This document shows positions 1 to 7,455 of a stretch of 64,000 nucleotides of DNA, in pieces. The position numbers were made by a program, and so were the translations under genes. Under the pieces are notes generated by a model. The model ran no database searches and was not told the origin of the DNA. It was given only the letters and a program-made list of their open reading frames with translations. This stretch comes from Enterococcus termitis. Lineage in GTDB: Bacteria > Bacillota > Bacilli > Lactobacillales > Enterococcaceae. How positions within the stretch are numbered: the stretch's first letter is position 1; the number at the start of each line of letters is the position of its first letter. The DNA lies in NCBI RefSeq assembly GCF_001730305.1, contig NZ_MIJY01000045.1, positions 1 through 64,000 on the forward strand. Direction: 5' to 3'.

Positions 1-63
1 TAAATATTTGTTAATGCTCTCATTAGTTATATTTACATAATGATTAATCTTTGATTTTAACAT
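1..63 (-). CDS. N-terminus of unidentified gene (runs off window)
   Basis: An ATG at 63-61 opens a minus-strand frame that stays open for 21 codons to the window edge. It is preceded by GGAGG (minus strand, within 72-80) at 8 nt spacing, a good ribosome site. It would be co-directional with the recombinase just upstream, 26 nt after that gene's stop. The peptide starts MLKSKINHYV; no family is recognisable from so few residues. The call rests on the ribosome site and the uninterrupted frame, so it is tentative. Confidence 0.4.
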   Translation of the reverse strand, partial: MLKSKINHYVNITNESINKYL

Positions 64-71
64 CCTAAAAA

Positions 72-100
72 CCTCCAAATAATTTATAGTTATTTGGAGG
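72..100 (-). terminator. Hairpin after recombinase gene that also holds the next gene's ribosome site
   Basis: An 11-bp perfect stem (72-82 with 90-100) with a 7-nt loop is followed on the minus strand by five T. It overlaps the recombinase stop codon at 90-92. It can act as an intrinsic terminator, but the 3' arm contains the GGAGG that serves the ATG at 63. A ribosome finishing the recombinase would open this stem, so translational coupling is an alternative reading. Confidence 0.65.
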
Positions 101-1019
101 TTTTCACATCTAATTCATTCCGATAATTAAAGCTATTCAAAACATATTTTTTCCGTTCAATCGAAACTTCTGTATAAATCTGTGTCGTCACAATACTGGA
201 ATGCCCCAAAAGTTCCTGAACCTCTCGAATATTTGCGCCATTATTCAATAACTCAGTGGCAAAGGTATGCCGTAAGTAATGAGGAGTTGCGTGGGTATCA
301 ATGTTTGCTAAGTCAATATATTTTGCAAAAATATTCTCAATTCCGTAAATAGACAATCGTTCACCATATTTATTCAGAAAAAAGCTTTGATCGCTAGGAT
401 GAAATTGCTCACGGATGGCTAAGTAAGTTAGTAAAGCTTGGCGCGTTTCTGTGCTTGAAAGGTAAATCATGCGTTCTTTCCGATTTTTACCGTAAATCAG
501 CAGGGAGTTTTCAATTTGATCGTAGTCGGATAAATTGATCGAACTAGCTTCGCTGATTCGAATACCTGTCGAAATCAGCAACTCCAACAAGGCAATATCA
601 CGAATGCAGTTTCTTTTTTGATACAGGCTGGTCCTAGAATCGGACAAACGTTGGTACATATAATTAAGCAACTGATTGATTTCTCTGATTTTTAATGTTC
701 GCGGCATCTTTTTTGGTATGATGTAACTCGCTCGATAGTGTTCAAATTCGATATCAGGTTCAATTTGCTTTTTTGTGACTAAAAATTTATAAAACATTCG
801 ATAAGTAATCATTTTTCGTTTTAGGCTTGTTGGCTTTAATTGTGCGTTTTGGTGCAGTTGCTCCATTAATTCTAAGATCCCTTGAGTTAAATCAACCTTA
901 TGTTCACAACAATGTTCTTGCAAGGTTGTTAAGTCTGATTGATAGGCTTTGATTGTTCGTAATGATACGTTATGATAGTTTTTCTTATAGGTTAAAAATT
1001 GTTGGATCTCTTTATTCAT
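90..1019 (-). CDS. Tyrosine recombinase / integrase (XerC/D-like)
   Basis: 309 aa, the usual length for a Xer-type site-specific recombinase, which cuts and rejoins DNA through a covalent phosphotyrosine. The N-terminal SAM-like core-binding domain spans about residues 1-90 and the catalytic domain about 105-295. The catalytic set is visible: R154 (TGIRISEA), K178 (GKNRK), H247 and R250 (HYLRHTFAT), H273 (LGHSS) and Y282. The start ATG has AGGGGAG upstream. Whether it acts on the chromosome dimer site or on a mobile island is not decided by the sequence. Its position beside a toxin-antitoxin locus, the CreTA-like module and CRISPR-Cas fits an island-type recombinase, but no attachment repeats were found. 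Confidence 0.9.
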   Translation of the reverse strand: MNKEIQQFLTYKKNYHNVSLRTIKAYQSDLTTLQEHCCEHKVDLTQGILELMEQLHQNAQLKPTSLKRKMITYRMFYKFLVTKKQIEPDIEFEHYRASYIIPKKMPRTLKIREINQLLNYMYQRLSDSRTSLYQKRNCIRDIALLELLISTGIRISEASSINLSDYDQIENSLLIYGKNRKERMIYLSSTETRQALLTYLAIREQFHPSDQSFFLNKYGERLSIYGIENIFAKYIDLANIDTHATPHYLRHTFATELLNNGANIREVQELLGHSSIVTTQIYTEVSIERKKYVLNSFNYRNELDVKTSK

Positions 1020-1166
1020 TCTGTCTCCCCTTTTCCCATTAGAATTAAAGTATAACTTGTTTTGATTTAAAAAGGCTGTTTATTTTTGTTGGGAGACAGG
1101 TTGTCTTGAAGTATATCAACTCTTATAATTAAGAGAAAGATGAACGTATTGAGAGGGGAGAAAAAG

Positions 1167-1381
1167 TTGAAAAAGGGATTAATTGCGTTAGCAAGTCTAT
1201 TAGTTATTGGGGGTATAGGCTTTGCTTTATATGTAAAAACTGAAGGTTCTAAAGATGTAGCACTGAAACAATCAGAATCTACAGATTATATATAAAGAAA
1301 AATAACGGAAAATTTTCTGGTGAGGACGGTCGTTTTGTTCAAAATAAGGCAGAAAATAGGACAAATTTTAGAATTAAATAA
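1167..1381 (+). pseudogene. Degraded small exported protein
   Basis: A TTG start at 1167 behind GAGGGGAG gives a basic N-terminus and a hydrophobic segment (MKKGLIALASLLVIGGIGFA), then a stop after 42 codons at 1293-1295. A second frame from about 1298 to the TAA at 1379-1381 reads as ordinary soluble sequence (KNNGKFSGEDGRF...). The pattern suggests one secreted or lipoprotein-like gene broken by a frameshift near 1296. The family is not recognised. The first part alone could instead be a genuine 42-aa peptide. Confidence 0.3.
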
Positions 1382-1481
1382 AAAGAAGTCAATAGATGAT
1401 AGACTAAATTTTTTCACTTGTTACACTAAATATGGTCGCTTTTCCTCTTGCGGTACAAAGCAAGCAAAGGAGGTGCGAAGC

Positions 1482-1574
1482 ATGTTTGATTTGCAAACAA
1501 CAATTGTAGCTCCGATCATCGTTGGGATAGTTTTAGCACTATTCAAACATTGGCTTGATCATCGGAAGCGTTAG
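1482..1574 (+). CDS. Fst/Ldr-family type I toxin (30 aa)
   Basis: A 30-aa peptide with the Fst family layout: short polar start, A-P then V-G in a single membrane helix (APIIVGIVLALF), then W-L-D and a basic tail (HRKR). Fst peptides insert in the membrane and disturb envelope integrity when their antisense RNA is lost. The ATG at 1482 has a near-perfect AAAGGAGG at 8 nt; the frame is open further upstream but this start fits the family length. A 13-bp terminator follows directly. The direct repeat GGTGC(G)AAGCA occurs at the toxin ribosome site (1472-1482) and again beyond the terminator (1632-1641), as expected for a convergent RNA I/RNA II pair. Confidence 0.85.
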   Translation: MFDLQTTIVAPIIVGIVLALFKHWLDHRKR

Positions 1575-1596
1575 AAAGCGACTACAAGCCAAAAAT

Positions 1597-1632
1597 AACC
1601 CCCATCACTCCATGAAAGTGATGGGGGTTTTG
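1597..1632. terminator. Bidirectional terminator of Fst locus 1
   Basis: A 13-bp perfect stem (1597-1609 with 1617-1629), 7-nt loop, four T at 1628-1631 on the plus strand and an A-rich run at 1591-1598 that gives a U-tract for the opposite strand. In par/Fst loci the toxin mRNA and antisense RNA converge on one shared terminator of this kind. Confidence 0.85.
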
Positions 1633-1657
1633 GTGCAAGCACACCTGATTTGCATCT
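1597..1657 (-). ncRNA. Predicted antisense antitoxin RNA of Fst locus 1
   Basis: Inferred from layout. A minus-strand promoter can be drawn with -35 TTGACT (1692-1687), 17-bp spacer and -10 TAAGCT (1669-1664); a TATAAG at 1676-1671 is an alternative -10. A transcript from about 1657 would read through the repeat GGTGCAAGCA (1632-1641) and end in the shared hairpin. It could pair with the toxin ribosome site through that repeat and with the terminator loop. Exact ends are not known. Confidence 0.5.
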
Positions 1658-1932
1658 ACAGTTAGCTTAGCTTATAGAGAAGTACGAGTCAAGGATAAGA
1701 AATAGAAAATTTGGTTTTGTCAGATAGTTCTTTAAAAGGAGACAATTTTGAGAAGTTGTTATAACTATTGAAAAAAGGACTTTAGTATTTTAGTAACAAT
1801 GTTAAACTGCTTTCTCTTTTGCGATATGAAGGATGTTAGAGATGCGTAAATATTATTTTTCTACAATTTTATCATTATATCTATTGTCAAAGGTGGGGCA
1901 CAAAATAATGGTAATAGCAGGTACTCTAAACT

Positions 1933-2026
1933 TACCAGCCTAAATTTTAGGCTGGTATGCTCATTTAAATATTAAAAACACAAAAATTTCAATCCACACA
2001 TAGAGATGTGACGTATATATTAAGAC
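1933..2026 (-). ncRNA. CreA-like crRNA-resembling RNA (single type I-C repeat + guide)
   Basis: Predicted minus-strand RNA starting near 2026. It contains a solitary type I-C-like repeat (2012-1986), a guide of about 28 nt (1985 down to 1958) and a strong hairpin (1957-1933, 8-bp perfect core) that may form its 3' end. There is no second repeat. Guide positions 1-20 match plus-strand DNA at 2106-2125, preceded by TTC at 2103-2105, with mismatches only at 6, 12 and 18. In Cascade complexes every sixth guide base is flipped out and not read, so all readable positions match. CreA antitoxin RNAs work this way: they lead Cascade to a toxin promoter with too little pairing for Cas3 cleavage. No expression data are available; the inference rests on sequence. 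Confidence 0.8.
1986..2012 (-). repeat. Solitary type I-C-like CRISPR repeat
   Basis: On the minus strand it begins GTC and ends GTGGATTGAAAT, exactly like the 33-nt repeats of the array at 10483-11790. The middle differs: CACAT, loop CTCT, ATGTG, a 5-bp stem instead of the array's 7-bp stem, for a total of 27 nt. The intact 3' 12 nt would supply the crRNA 5' handle after Cas5c cutting. It lies about 390 nt upstream of cas3 in the opposite orientation and is not part of an array. Confidence 0.9.
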
Positions 2027-2032
2027 TGTTAT

Positions 2033-2061
2033 AGTATAACAAATAAAAGTTTTATTGTACA
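2033..2061 (-). promoter_or_regulatory. Promoter of the CreA-like RNA
   Basis: Minus strand: -35 TGTACA (2061-2056), 17-bp spacer, -10 TATACT (2038-2033) with an extended TG motif at 2041-2040. Start would fall near 2026, about 13 nt ahead of the solitary repeat. This independent promoter argues that the repeat is a functional RNA gene and not a relic. Confidence 0.7.
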
Positions 2062-2099
2062 TATTGAAAATTATTTATATTTGTGGTAAAATAATTTTA

Positions 2100-2129
2100 T
2101 TGTTCTTTTGAGTTTTAAATATATATAAA
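2100..2129 (+). promoter_or_regulatory. Promoter of small membrane protein with embedded Cascade target
   Basis: -35 TTGTTC at 2100-2105 and -10 TATATA (2122-2127, 16-bp spacer) or TATAAA (2124-2129, 18-bp spacer). The last three bases of the -35 form a TTC, the known type I-C PAM. The next 20 bases (2106-2125) are the target of the divergent CreA-like RNA. A Cascade bound here would cover the space between -35 and -10 and block RNA polymerase. Confidence 0.7.
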
Positions 2130-2152
2130 GTTTCTTAGTTAAGGAGAGTATG

Positions 2153-2320
2153 ATGGAATATAAAATGTTATTAGAAAAACTGTTGTTGTTGGTGCTTATC
2201 GCTGTGACTATTTTGTTTTTGATACATAAACTATGGAATGCTAAGATTGATGGAGCTGTTCTCGTAGTAATTTTTTTGAGTTTTTTAATAGCTTTGTACT
2301 TTCGAAAATCAAAAAGATAA
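2153..2320 (+). CDS. 55-aa two-helix membrane protein, candidate CreT toxin
   Basis: 55 aa: two hydrophobic helices (about residues 5-24 and 35-50) joined by a short polar loop (HKLWNAKIDG) and a basic tail (RKSKR). The ATG at 2153 has GGAG 6 nt upstream; the in-frame ATG at 2150 is too close. The gene has its own promoter, which contains the CreA-like guide target, and its own terminator, so it is a one-gene unit between the guide RNA and cas3. By analogy with CreTA modules it would be a toxin expressed only when Cascade is lost. Characterised CreT toxins are often small RNAs; a membrane peptide toxin here is inference. No homologous family is recognised. Confidence 0.65.
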   Translation: MEYKMLLEKLLLLVLIAVTILFLIHKLWNAKIDGAVLVVIFLSFLIALYFRKSKR

Positions 2321-2352
2321 CTATCTCGAAAAAGGGGTAGTTCTTTTTATTT
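2319..2352 (+). terminator. Terminator after the small membrane protein
   Basis: A 9-bp stem with two G-U pairs (2319-2327 with 2334-2342), loop GAAAAA, then CTTTTTATTT. It overlaps the stop codon and separates this gene from the cas promoter, although leaky read-through into cas3 is possible. Confidence 0.75.
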
Positions 2353-2356
2353 AAAA

Positions 2357-2365
2357 TGTTATAAT
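2357..2365 (+). promoter_or_regulatory. cas operon promoter (extended -10)
   Basis: TGT followed by TATAAT (2360-2365), a full consensus extended -10, 38 nt ahead of the cas3 ATG at 2404. No good -35 is present at 16-18 bp, which fits an extended -10 promoter. Confidence 0.65.
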
Positions 2366-2403
2366 TAATTCATACTATTAGACTGGAAATAAGGTGGTAA
2401 AGT

Positions 2404-4806
2404 ATGTATATCGCTCACATCAGAAAATCAGATAATAAAAAACAGTTATTAAAAGATCATCTCATCGAAAGTGCTGTTTTAAGCAGAAGCTGGGGCAAAA
2501 CAATCGGATTAGAAAAGACCTGTTATTTAGCAGGACTACTTCACGATCTAGGAAAGTATAGTGACGAATTTCAAGTGTATCTAAAACAAGCAGTTATTGA
2601 TCCTACAAGTGTCAGAAAAGGAAGTGTCGATCACTCCACTGCAGGGGGGAAATTATTATTCGACCTTTGTCATAAGGAGCCGCACGATCCATTTTCCATG
2701 ATCCTTGCTGAATTAGTTGGCAATGCAATTATTTCTCACCATAGCAGTCGTGGGCTACAAGATTTCTTTACACCAGAAGGCGAAGCAAAATCTGATTATT
2801 TAGAACGAGTAGTCAAAAAAGAAATCAAGGAATACGATACGATAAAACAACGTTTTTTTGAAGAAGTAATGACAGAAGAAGAATTTAGCGTTGCAATTAA
2901 ACAAGCAGTAGAGGAAATGAAAGGGCTTTATTTGACGGGTGGGAAAATGTCGATGAAGCTAAATACGACGTTTTTCCTATTAAAGGTTGTTTATAGCTGC
3001 TTATTAGATGCTGATCGAACCAATACAATGCTTTTTGAGGAACATCGTGAATATAAGCAGATCCAAAATAAGGAATTATTGGAACGATATTGTCATCTCC
3101 TAGAAGCAAAAGTTAATTCATTTAAGGCTGATACACCAATCAATGAACTTCGAGCACAACTGTCAAATCAATGTAAAGCCTTTGCTCAAAGAGAAACAGG
3201 TATTTATTCACTTTCGATACCAACCGGCGGCGGAAAAACGCTGGCTTCTCTTAGGTTTGGCTTAAATCATGCGATCAAACATGGAAAAGAACGTGTGATT
3301 TATGTAGTTCCCTATACAACAATCATCGAACAGAATGCTGCAACAGTAAAAGAAATACTGCAAGATAGCGAAAATATTCTTGAACATCATTCCAATGTTT
3401 TCAGTGAAGCAATCTACACAAAAGAGCAAGAAGAAATCGAGCGTAAACAAGCGTTACTTAAAGATAATTGGGAAGCGCCAGTGATTTTTACCACAATGGT
3501 TCAATTTTTAAATACCATTTACAGCAAAGGAACGAGAAATCCGCGTCGTTTTCACCATTTAATGAATGCTGTCATTGTGTTTGATGAAACGCAGGGAGTA
3601 CCAACAAATTGTACCTATCTTTTCAATGAGTGCCTTAATTTTCTGAAGAACTATGGGCAGACAACGAGCGTTTTATGCACCGCTACTCAACCGTCATTAG
3701 AATACGTAGGACGAAAACTGGAAAAAGCTGAAGACGGCGAAATGATAGCCGATTTAACCACAATAGAACAGCAGTTTAAACGAGTAGCAGTTATCGACAA
3801 AACGATTCTCGAAACTTGGTCTTTAGAAGCTATAGCGGAATTTGGGCAAGATATTTTAGCAGAAAAAGCTAATTTGCTGATCATTCTGAATACCAAAACG
3901 GCTGTCCGCCGCTTGTATCGATACCTAGTAGAACAAACAGAGGATGTTCAACTATATCATTTGAGTACCTCCATGTGTGCGGCTCATCGAAAAAGATTAT
4001 TGAAAGAAATTAAAGAAAAGCTGAAAAACAAGGAGCGTATTCTTTGTATCACGACTCAGTTGATAGAAGCAGGAGTTGATATTAGTTTTCAAGCTGTGAT
4101 TCGTTCTGTTGCTGGTTTAGACTCAATCGCTCAGGCTGCAGGTCGTTGTAATCGAAATGGTGAAGCTGAACAGCAAGCTGTCTATTTAGTCAATCCGTCA
4201 CCTGAACTCGAAAGCTTAACGAAACTACCTGAAATTGCACAAGGAAAAGAAATTACGATGCAGCTGCTTAAAGAACGGCAAGCAGGAGAGATAGAAGCGG
4301 CTGATTTATTGTCTCATCAGAGTCAAGAAATGTATTTTCAGCGTTATTATAAATGTTTTGAACATATCTTAGGCTATCCAGTAAAAGGGGAACCACTGAT
4401 TCTTTTCGACTTACTTGGCAAAAATACGCAAGCTGTCGACCACTTTAAACGAGCTCGTGGCAAGCTTCCAACATTAGCATTCAAAAGTAGCCCAAAAACA
4501 ATTGCAGAATATTTTAAGGTGATTGATAGTCCAGCCACATCTGTTTTAGTTCCTTACGATCAAGGCGCAGAATTGATTGCAGATCTTAATGGAGAATTAA
4601 AACCAGAAGAATATGCACCAATCTTAAAAAAGGCGCAACAATATATGGTCAATTTATTTAGCTATGAAAAGGATGAGCTTCAAAAAAGCGGCGCGATATA
4701 TCCTTTGCTGAACGGAGAGGTTTTAGCGTTGAGTCAAAATGCCTATTCCAAAGAATTTGGCGTTGATTTATCAGCACTATCAGAAAATGATGCATTACTA
4801 TTTTAA
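2404..4806 (+). CDS. cas3: Cas3 HD nuclease-helicase, type I-C
   Basis: 800 aa, single-chain Cas3 that is recruited to Cascade-bound DNA and degrades it 3' to 5'. The N-terminal HD nuclease is shown by the LLHDLGKYSDEF motif (H47, D48) and a downstream DHSTAG. The C-terminal superfamily 2 helicase has PTGGGKT (about residue 275), a Walker B-like VFDETQ (about 391-396, a variant of DEAD/DECH), QLIEAGVD (about 551) and GRCNRNG (about 580). Ribosome site AAGGTGG precedes the ATG. First gene of seven tightly packed cas genes. Confidence 0.97.
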   Translation: MYIAHIRKSDNKKQLLKDHLIESAVLSRSWGKTIGLEKTCYLAGLLHDLGKYSDEFQVYLKQAVIDPTSVRKGSVDHSTAGGKLLFDLCHKEPHDPFSMILAELVGNAIISHHSSRGLQDFFTPEGEAKSDYLERVVKKEIKEYDTIKQRFFEEVMTEEEFSVAIKQAVEEMKGLYLTGGKMSMKLNTTFFLLKVVYSCLLDADRTNTMLFEEHREYKQIQNKELLERYCHLLEAKVNSFKADTPINELRAQLSNQCKAFAQRETGIYSLSIPTGGGKTLASLRFGLNHAIKHGKERVIYVVPYTTIIEQNAATVKEILQDSENILEHHSNVFSEAIYTKEQEEIERKQALLKDNWEAPVIFTTMVQFLNTIYSKGTRNPRRFHHLMNAVIVFDETQGVPTNCTYLFNECLNFLKNYGQTTSVLCTATQPSLEYVGRKLEKAEDGEMIADLTTIEQQFKRVAVIDKTILETWSLEAIAEFGQDILAEKANLLIILNTKTAVRRLYRYLVEQTEDVQLYHLSTSMCAAHRKRLLKEIKEKLKNKERILCITTQLIEAGVDISFQAVIRSVAGLDSIAQAAGRCNRNGEAEQQAVYLVNPSPELESLTKLPEIAQGKEITMQLLKERQAGEIEAADLLSHQSQEMYFQRYYKCFEHILGYPVKGEPLILFDLLGKNTQAVDHFKRARGKLPTLAFKSSPKTIAEYFKVIDSPATSVLVPYDQGAELIADLNGELKPEEYAPILKKAQQYMVNLFSYEKDELQKSGAIYPLLNGEVLALSQNAYSKEFGVDLSALSENDALLF

Positions 4807-4825
4807 ATAAAAGGAGGAAAAAGCA

Positions 4826-5560
4826 GTGAAATGGAAAAATCAGCTCTCGTTTAAAGTTTACGGCGATTATGGTTTGTTTACCGACCCGTTGACAAAAATG
4901 GGGGGAGAAAAGATGACGTATCAGGTACCAACCTATCAAGCGTTAAAGGGAATTACTGAATCGATTTATTGGAAACCATCGATTATGTACTATATCGATG
5001 AGGTTCGAATCATGCATTCGATTCAAATGGAATCAAAAGGGATTCGTCCGATGAAATATAACGATAGTAGTGCTAGTGATTTAGCCTATTATACGTATTT
5101 GAAAAATCCTTGTTATGAGGTCAAAGTTCATTTTGAGTTTAACCCATATCGTCCAGATTTAAAAGGGGATTGGAATGAAGATAAGCATTTTCAAATTTTA
5201 AAAAGAGCCATCAAAGCTGGCGGTCGGCGGGATATTTTTTTAGGCACGAGAGAATGCCAGGGATATGTTGAGCCGGTAAAATTTGGTGAAGCAGCAGGTC
5301 ACTATGATGATTACGAAGGTGAACTGCATTTTGGTACGATGGTTCACGGTTTGTCTTATCCAGATGAAACAGGGAAAAATGAACTAACTGCTCGTTTATG
5401 GCAGCCAGTCATGGAAAAAGGCATCATCAAATTTATTCGTCCGGAGGAATGCACATTTGTTCGACCTTTGCGACCAATGCAGCCTAAAGCTTTTGAACAA
5501 TCAAGCTTTGAATCTGTCGAAGATTTGTTTGATTCACTAGAGTTGGAGGAACGATTATGA
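4826..5560 (+). CDS. cas5c: Cas5c, pre-crRNA endoribonuclease and Cascade subunit
   Basis: 244 aa. In type I-C there is no Cas6; Cas5c (Cas5d) cuts the repeat RNA and stays on the crRNA 5' handle. The N-terminal RAMP fold begins with [12 protein letters not shown]. Candidate catalytic residues match the family's Tyr and Lys-His set: Y48 (ESIYWKPS) and K120-H121 (NEDKHFQIL). Strong AAAGGAGG precedes the ATG at 4826. The gene overlaps cas8c by 4 nt (ATGA). The enzyme would also have to process the solitary repeat at 1986-2012, which keeps the 3' part of the repeat. Confidence 0.95.
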   Translation: MKWKNQLSFKVYGDYGLFTDPLTKMGGEKMTYQVPTYQALKGITESIYWKPSIMYYIDEVRIMHSIQMESKGIRPMKYNDSSASDLAYYTYLKNPCYEVKVHFEFNPYRPDLKGDWNEDKHFQILKRAIKAGGRRDIFLGTRECQGYVEPVKFGEAAGHYDDYEGELHFGTMVHGLSYPDETGKNELTARLWQPVMEKGIIKFIRPEECTFVRPLRPMQPKAFEQSSFESVEDLFDSLELEERL

Positions 5561-7452
5561 GTTGGTTAGGTGAACTATATAAAACCTATGAAGAAAATGC
5601 AGACTTAGCAGGAAAAATCCAGCGGACAAATACTGGAAAAGACGTCGTTTTATTGCCTGTCTCTCATGCTTATCAAAATGCTCAAATCGAAGTTGCGGTA
5701 ACACCTGATGGGGCGTTTTATTCAGCAAAAGTGATTCCTAAAGAAGAAGCTCCAACGGTTATTCCTGTGACAATCAATTCAGCTGGAAGGACGAGTAAAC
5801 CTAGTCCTCATGGTCTACATGACGGACTTCAATATGTAGCAGGTGATTATGAAGCATATGGCGGTGTATATAAAAAGGATAATGCGTATCATCAATACAT
5901 CGAGCAACTTTCAAAGTGGTGTCACTCACCCTATGCTCATCCTTTGGTTCAAAGTATATTAGCTTATCTTGAAAAGGGAACACTGATCGAAGATTTAGTA
6001 CGAGAGAAAATCATGGTTGAAAAAGATCATGTCCTTATTCCAAAGTGGACAAAAGAACTGGAAGCAGAAGTTGGAGAGAAGCCATTACTTTTCAATGTGT
6101 TGAGCGGTGATCAAACAACAGCTTTTATTCGATTTTCGATTCATGAAGCGGGAAAAGAAGCGCGGCCGCTTTGGGGTGACCTTGAAGTGATCGACTCATT
6201 TATCAACTATTATAGTGGTGAATTGCCAGAGTCAGGGCTTGATTATGTCACAGGAAAAGTTTTGCCGTTGACCGAAAATCATCCATCAAAAGTTCGTTAT
6301 GGTGGTGATATGGCAAAAATTATTTCTGGAAATGATACAGTAAATTTTACCTATCGTGGTCGTTTTACAGATAAAAACCAAGTGGCTTCAATCAGTTATG
6401 AAGCATCTCAAAAAGGACACAACGCGTTAAAATGGCTGATTGCCAAACAAGGCTATACTATTGACGGACGAGTATTTTTAACCTGGGGAAATGCAGAAAT
6501 CCCTAGCCCGGAAGAGTCAAGCTACGATATCTTTGCGGATTTTTACGCTGAAGATGAAGAAGCCGATAATTTAGCAACAACAGACACTACTCATCAGCAG
6601 TTTTCAGCATTATTTACGAAAGCATTGAAAGGTTATAGTGCAAAACTTGCCTATCACGAACCCATTCACATCATGATTTTAGATGCAGCTACACCAGGGA
6701 GAATGGGCATCTTGTACGAGCGTTCGATTGAAAAAGAACTGTACTTTAGCAAAATCGAAAAATGGCATCAAACTTGTTTTTGGCGACACACCTATGGAAT
6801 GAAAAATAAACAGCGTTATACTTTTTGGGGTGCGCCTTCTTTACGAGATATTGCAGAAGCAGCTTATGGATCAAGAGCAAACGATACTTTAGTAAAAAAT
6901 ACGATCCATGAATTATTTCCTTGTGTTGTGGATGGCAAAAAAATTCCGTTAACTATTGTTAGAAGTCTACTACAACGAGCATCCAATCCGGTTAGTATGG
7001 AAAATTGGGAATGGCAAAAAACATTAACTATCGCCTGTGCGGTGATGAAAAAACATTTTCACTATAAAGAGGAGGAAAGAAATGTGGCATTAGATAAAAG
7101 AGAAACTGACCGCAATTACTTATTTGGACGAATGTTGGCGGTGGCGGATGTTTTAGAAGAAAGAGCGTTGTATAAAGCGGGGATTAAAAGAAGTACTAAT
7201 GCTATTCGTTATATGAATGCTTTTAGTTCACACCCAGAAACAACGTGGAAAATTATTCAAGCAAACTTAGTTCCGTATCAAGCAAGATTAAGAGGACAAG
7301 GCAGTTATTATCAACTGTTGTTGGATGAGATCGGATCGACGTTTAAAATCGATGAATACTCAGACAAAGCATTAAATGGAAAGTATTTGTTAGGCTACTA
7401 TAGTCAACGAGCAGAACTAAATAAAAAACCAGAAGAGAAAATGGAGGACTAA
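5557..7452 (+). CDS. cas8c: Cas8c, large subunit of type I-C Cascade
   Basis: 631 aa, the usual length for Csd1/Cas8c, the subunit that recognises the PAM and helps open the target DNA. In type I-C an internal translation start in this gene can supply the small subunit (Cas11c). A plausible internal site here is GAGGAGG at 7069-7075 with an ATG at 7081-7083, which would make a C-terminal product of about 123 aa. The gene overlaps cas5c by 4 nt and is followed 3 nt later by cas7. Confidence 0.95.
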   Translation: MSWLGELYKTYEENADLAGKIQRTNTGKDVVLLPVSHAYQNAQIEVAVTPDGAFYSAKVIPKEEAPTVIPVTINSAGRTSKPSPHGLHDGLQYVAGDYEAYGGVYKKDNAYHQYIEQLSKWCHSPYAHPLVQSILAYLEKGTLIEDLVREKIMVEKDHVLIPKWTKELEAEVGEKPLLFNVLSGDQTTAFIRFSIHEAGKEARPLWGDLEVIDSFINYYSGELPESGLDYVTGKVLPLTENHPSKVRYGGDMAKIISGNDTVNFTYRGRFTDKNQVASISYEASQKGHNALKWLIAKQGYTIDGRVFLTWGNAEIPSPEESSYDIFADFYAEDEEADNLATTDTTHQQFSALFTKALKGYSAKLAYHEPIHIMILDAATPGRMGILYERSIEKELYFSKIEKWHQTCFWRHTYGMKNKQRYTFWGAPSLRDIAEAAYGSRANDTLVKNTIHELFPCVVDGKKIPLTIVRSLLQRASNPVSMENWEWQKTLTIACAVMKKHFHYKEEERNVALDKRETDRNYLFGRMLAVADVLEERALYKAGIKRSTNAIRYMNAFSSHPETTWKIIQANLVPYQARLRGQGSYYQLLLDEIGSTFKIDEYSDKALNGKYLLGYYSQRAELNKKPEEKMED

Positions 7453-7455
7453 AAC

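Noticed and set aside
1-1100. Attachment site search around the recombinase
   Set aside because: No direct repeat pair or tRNA end was found in the window that could be called attL/attR.
2341-2366. Second possible target of the CreA-like guide at the cas3 promoter (TTC followed by four T)
   Set aside because: After the first four bases, seed positions 5 and 7 and most of 10-16 mismatch, unlike the clean pattern at 2106-2125.
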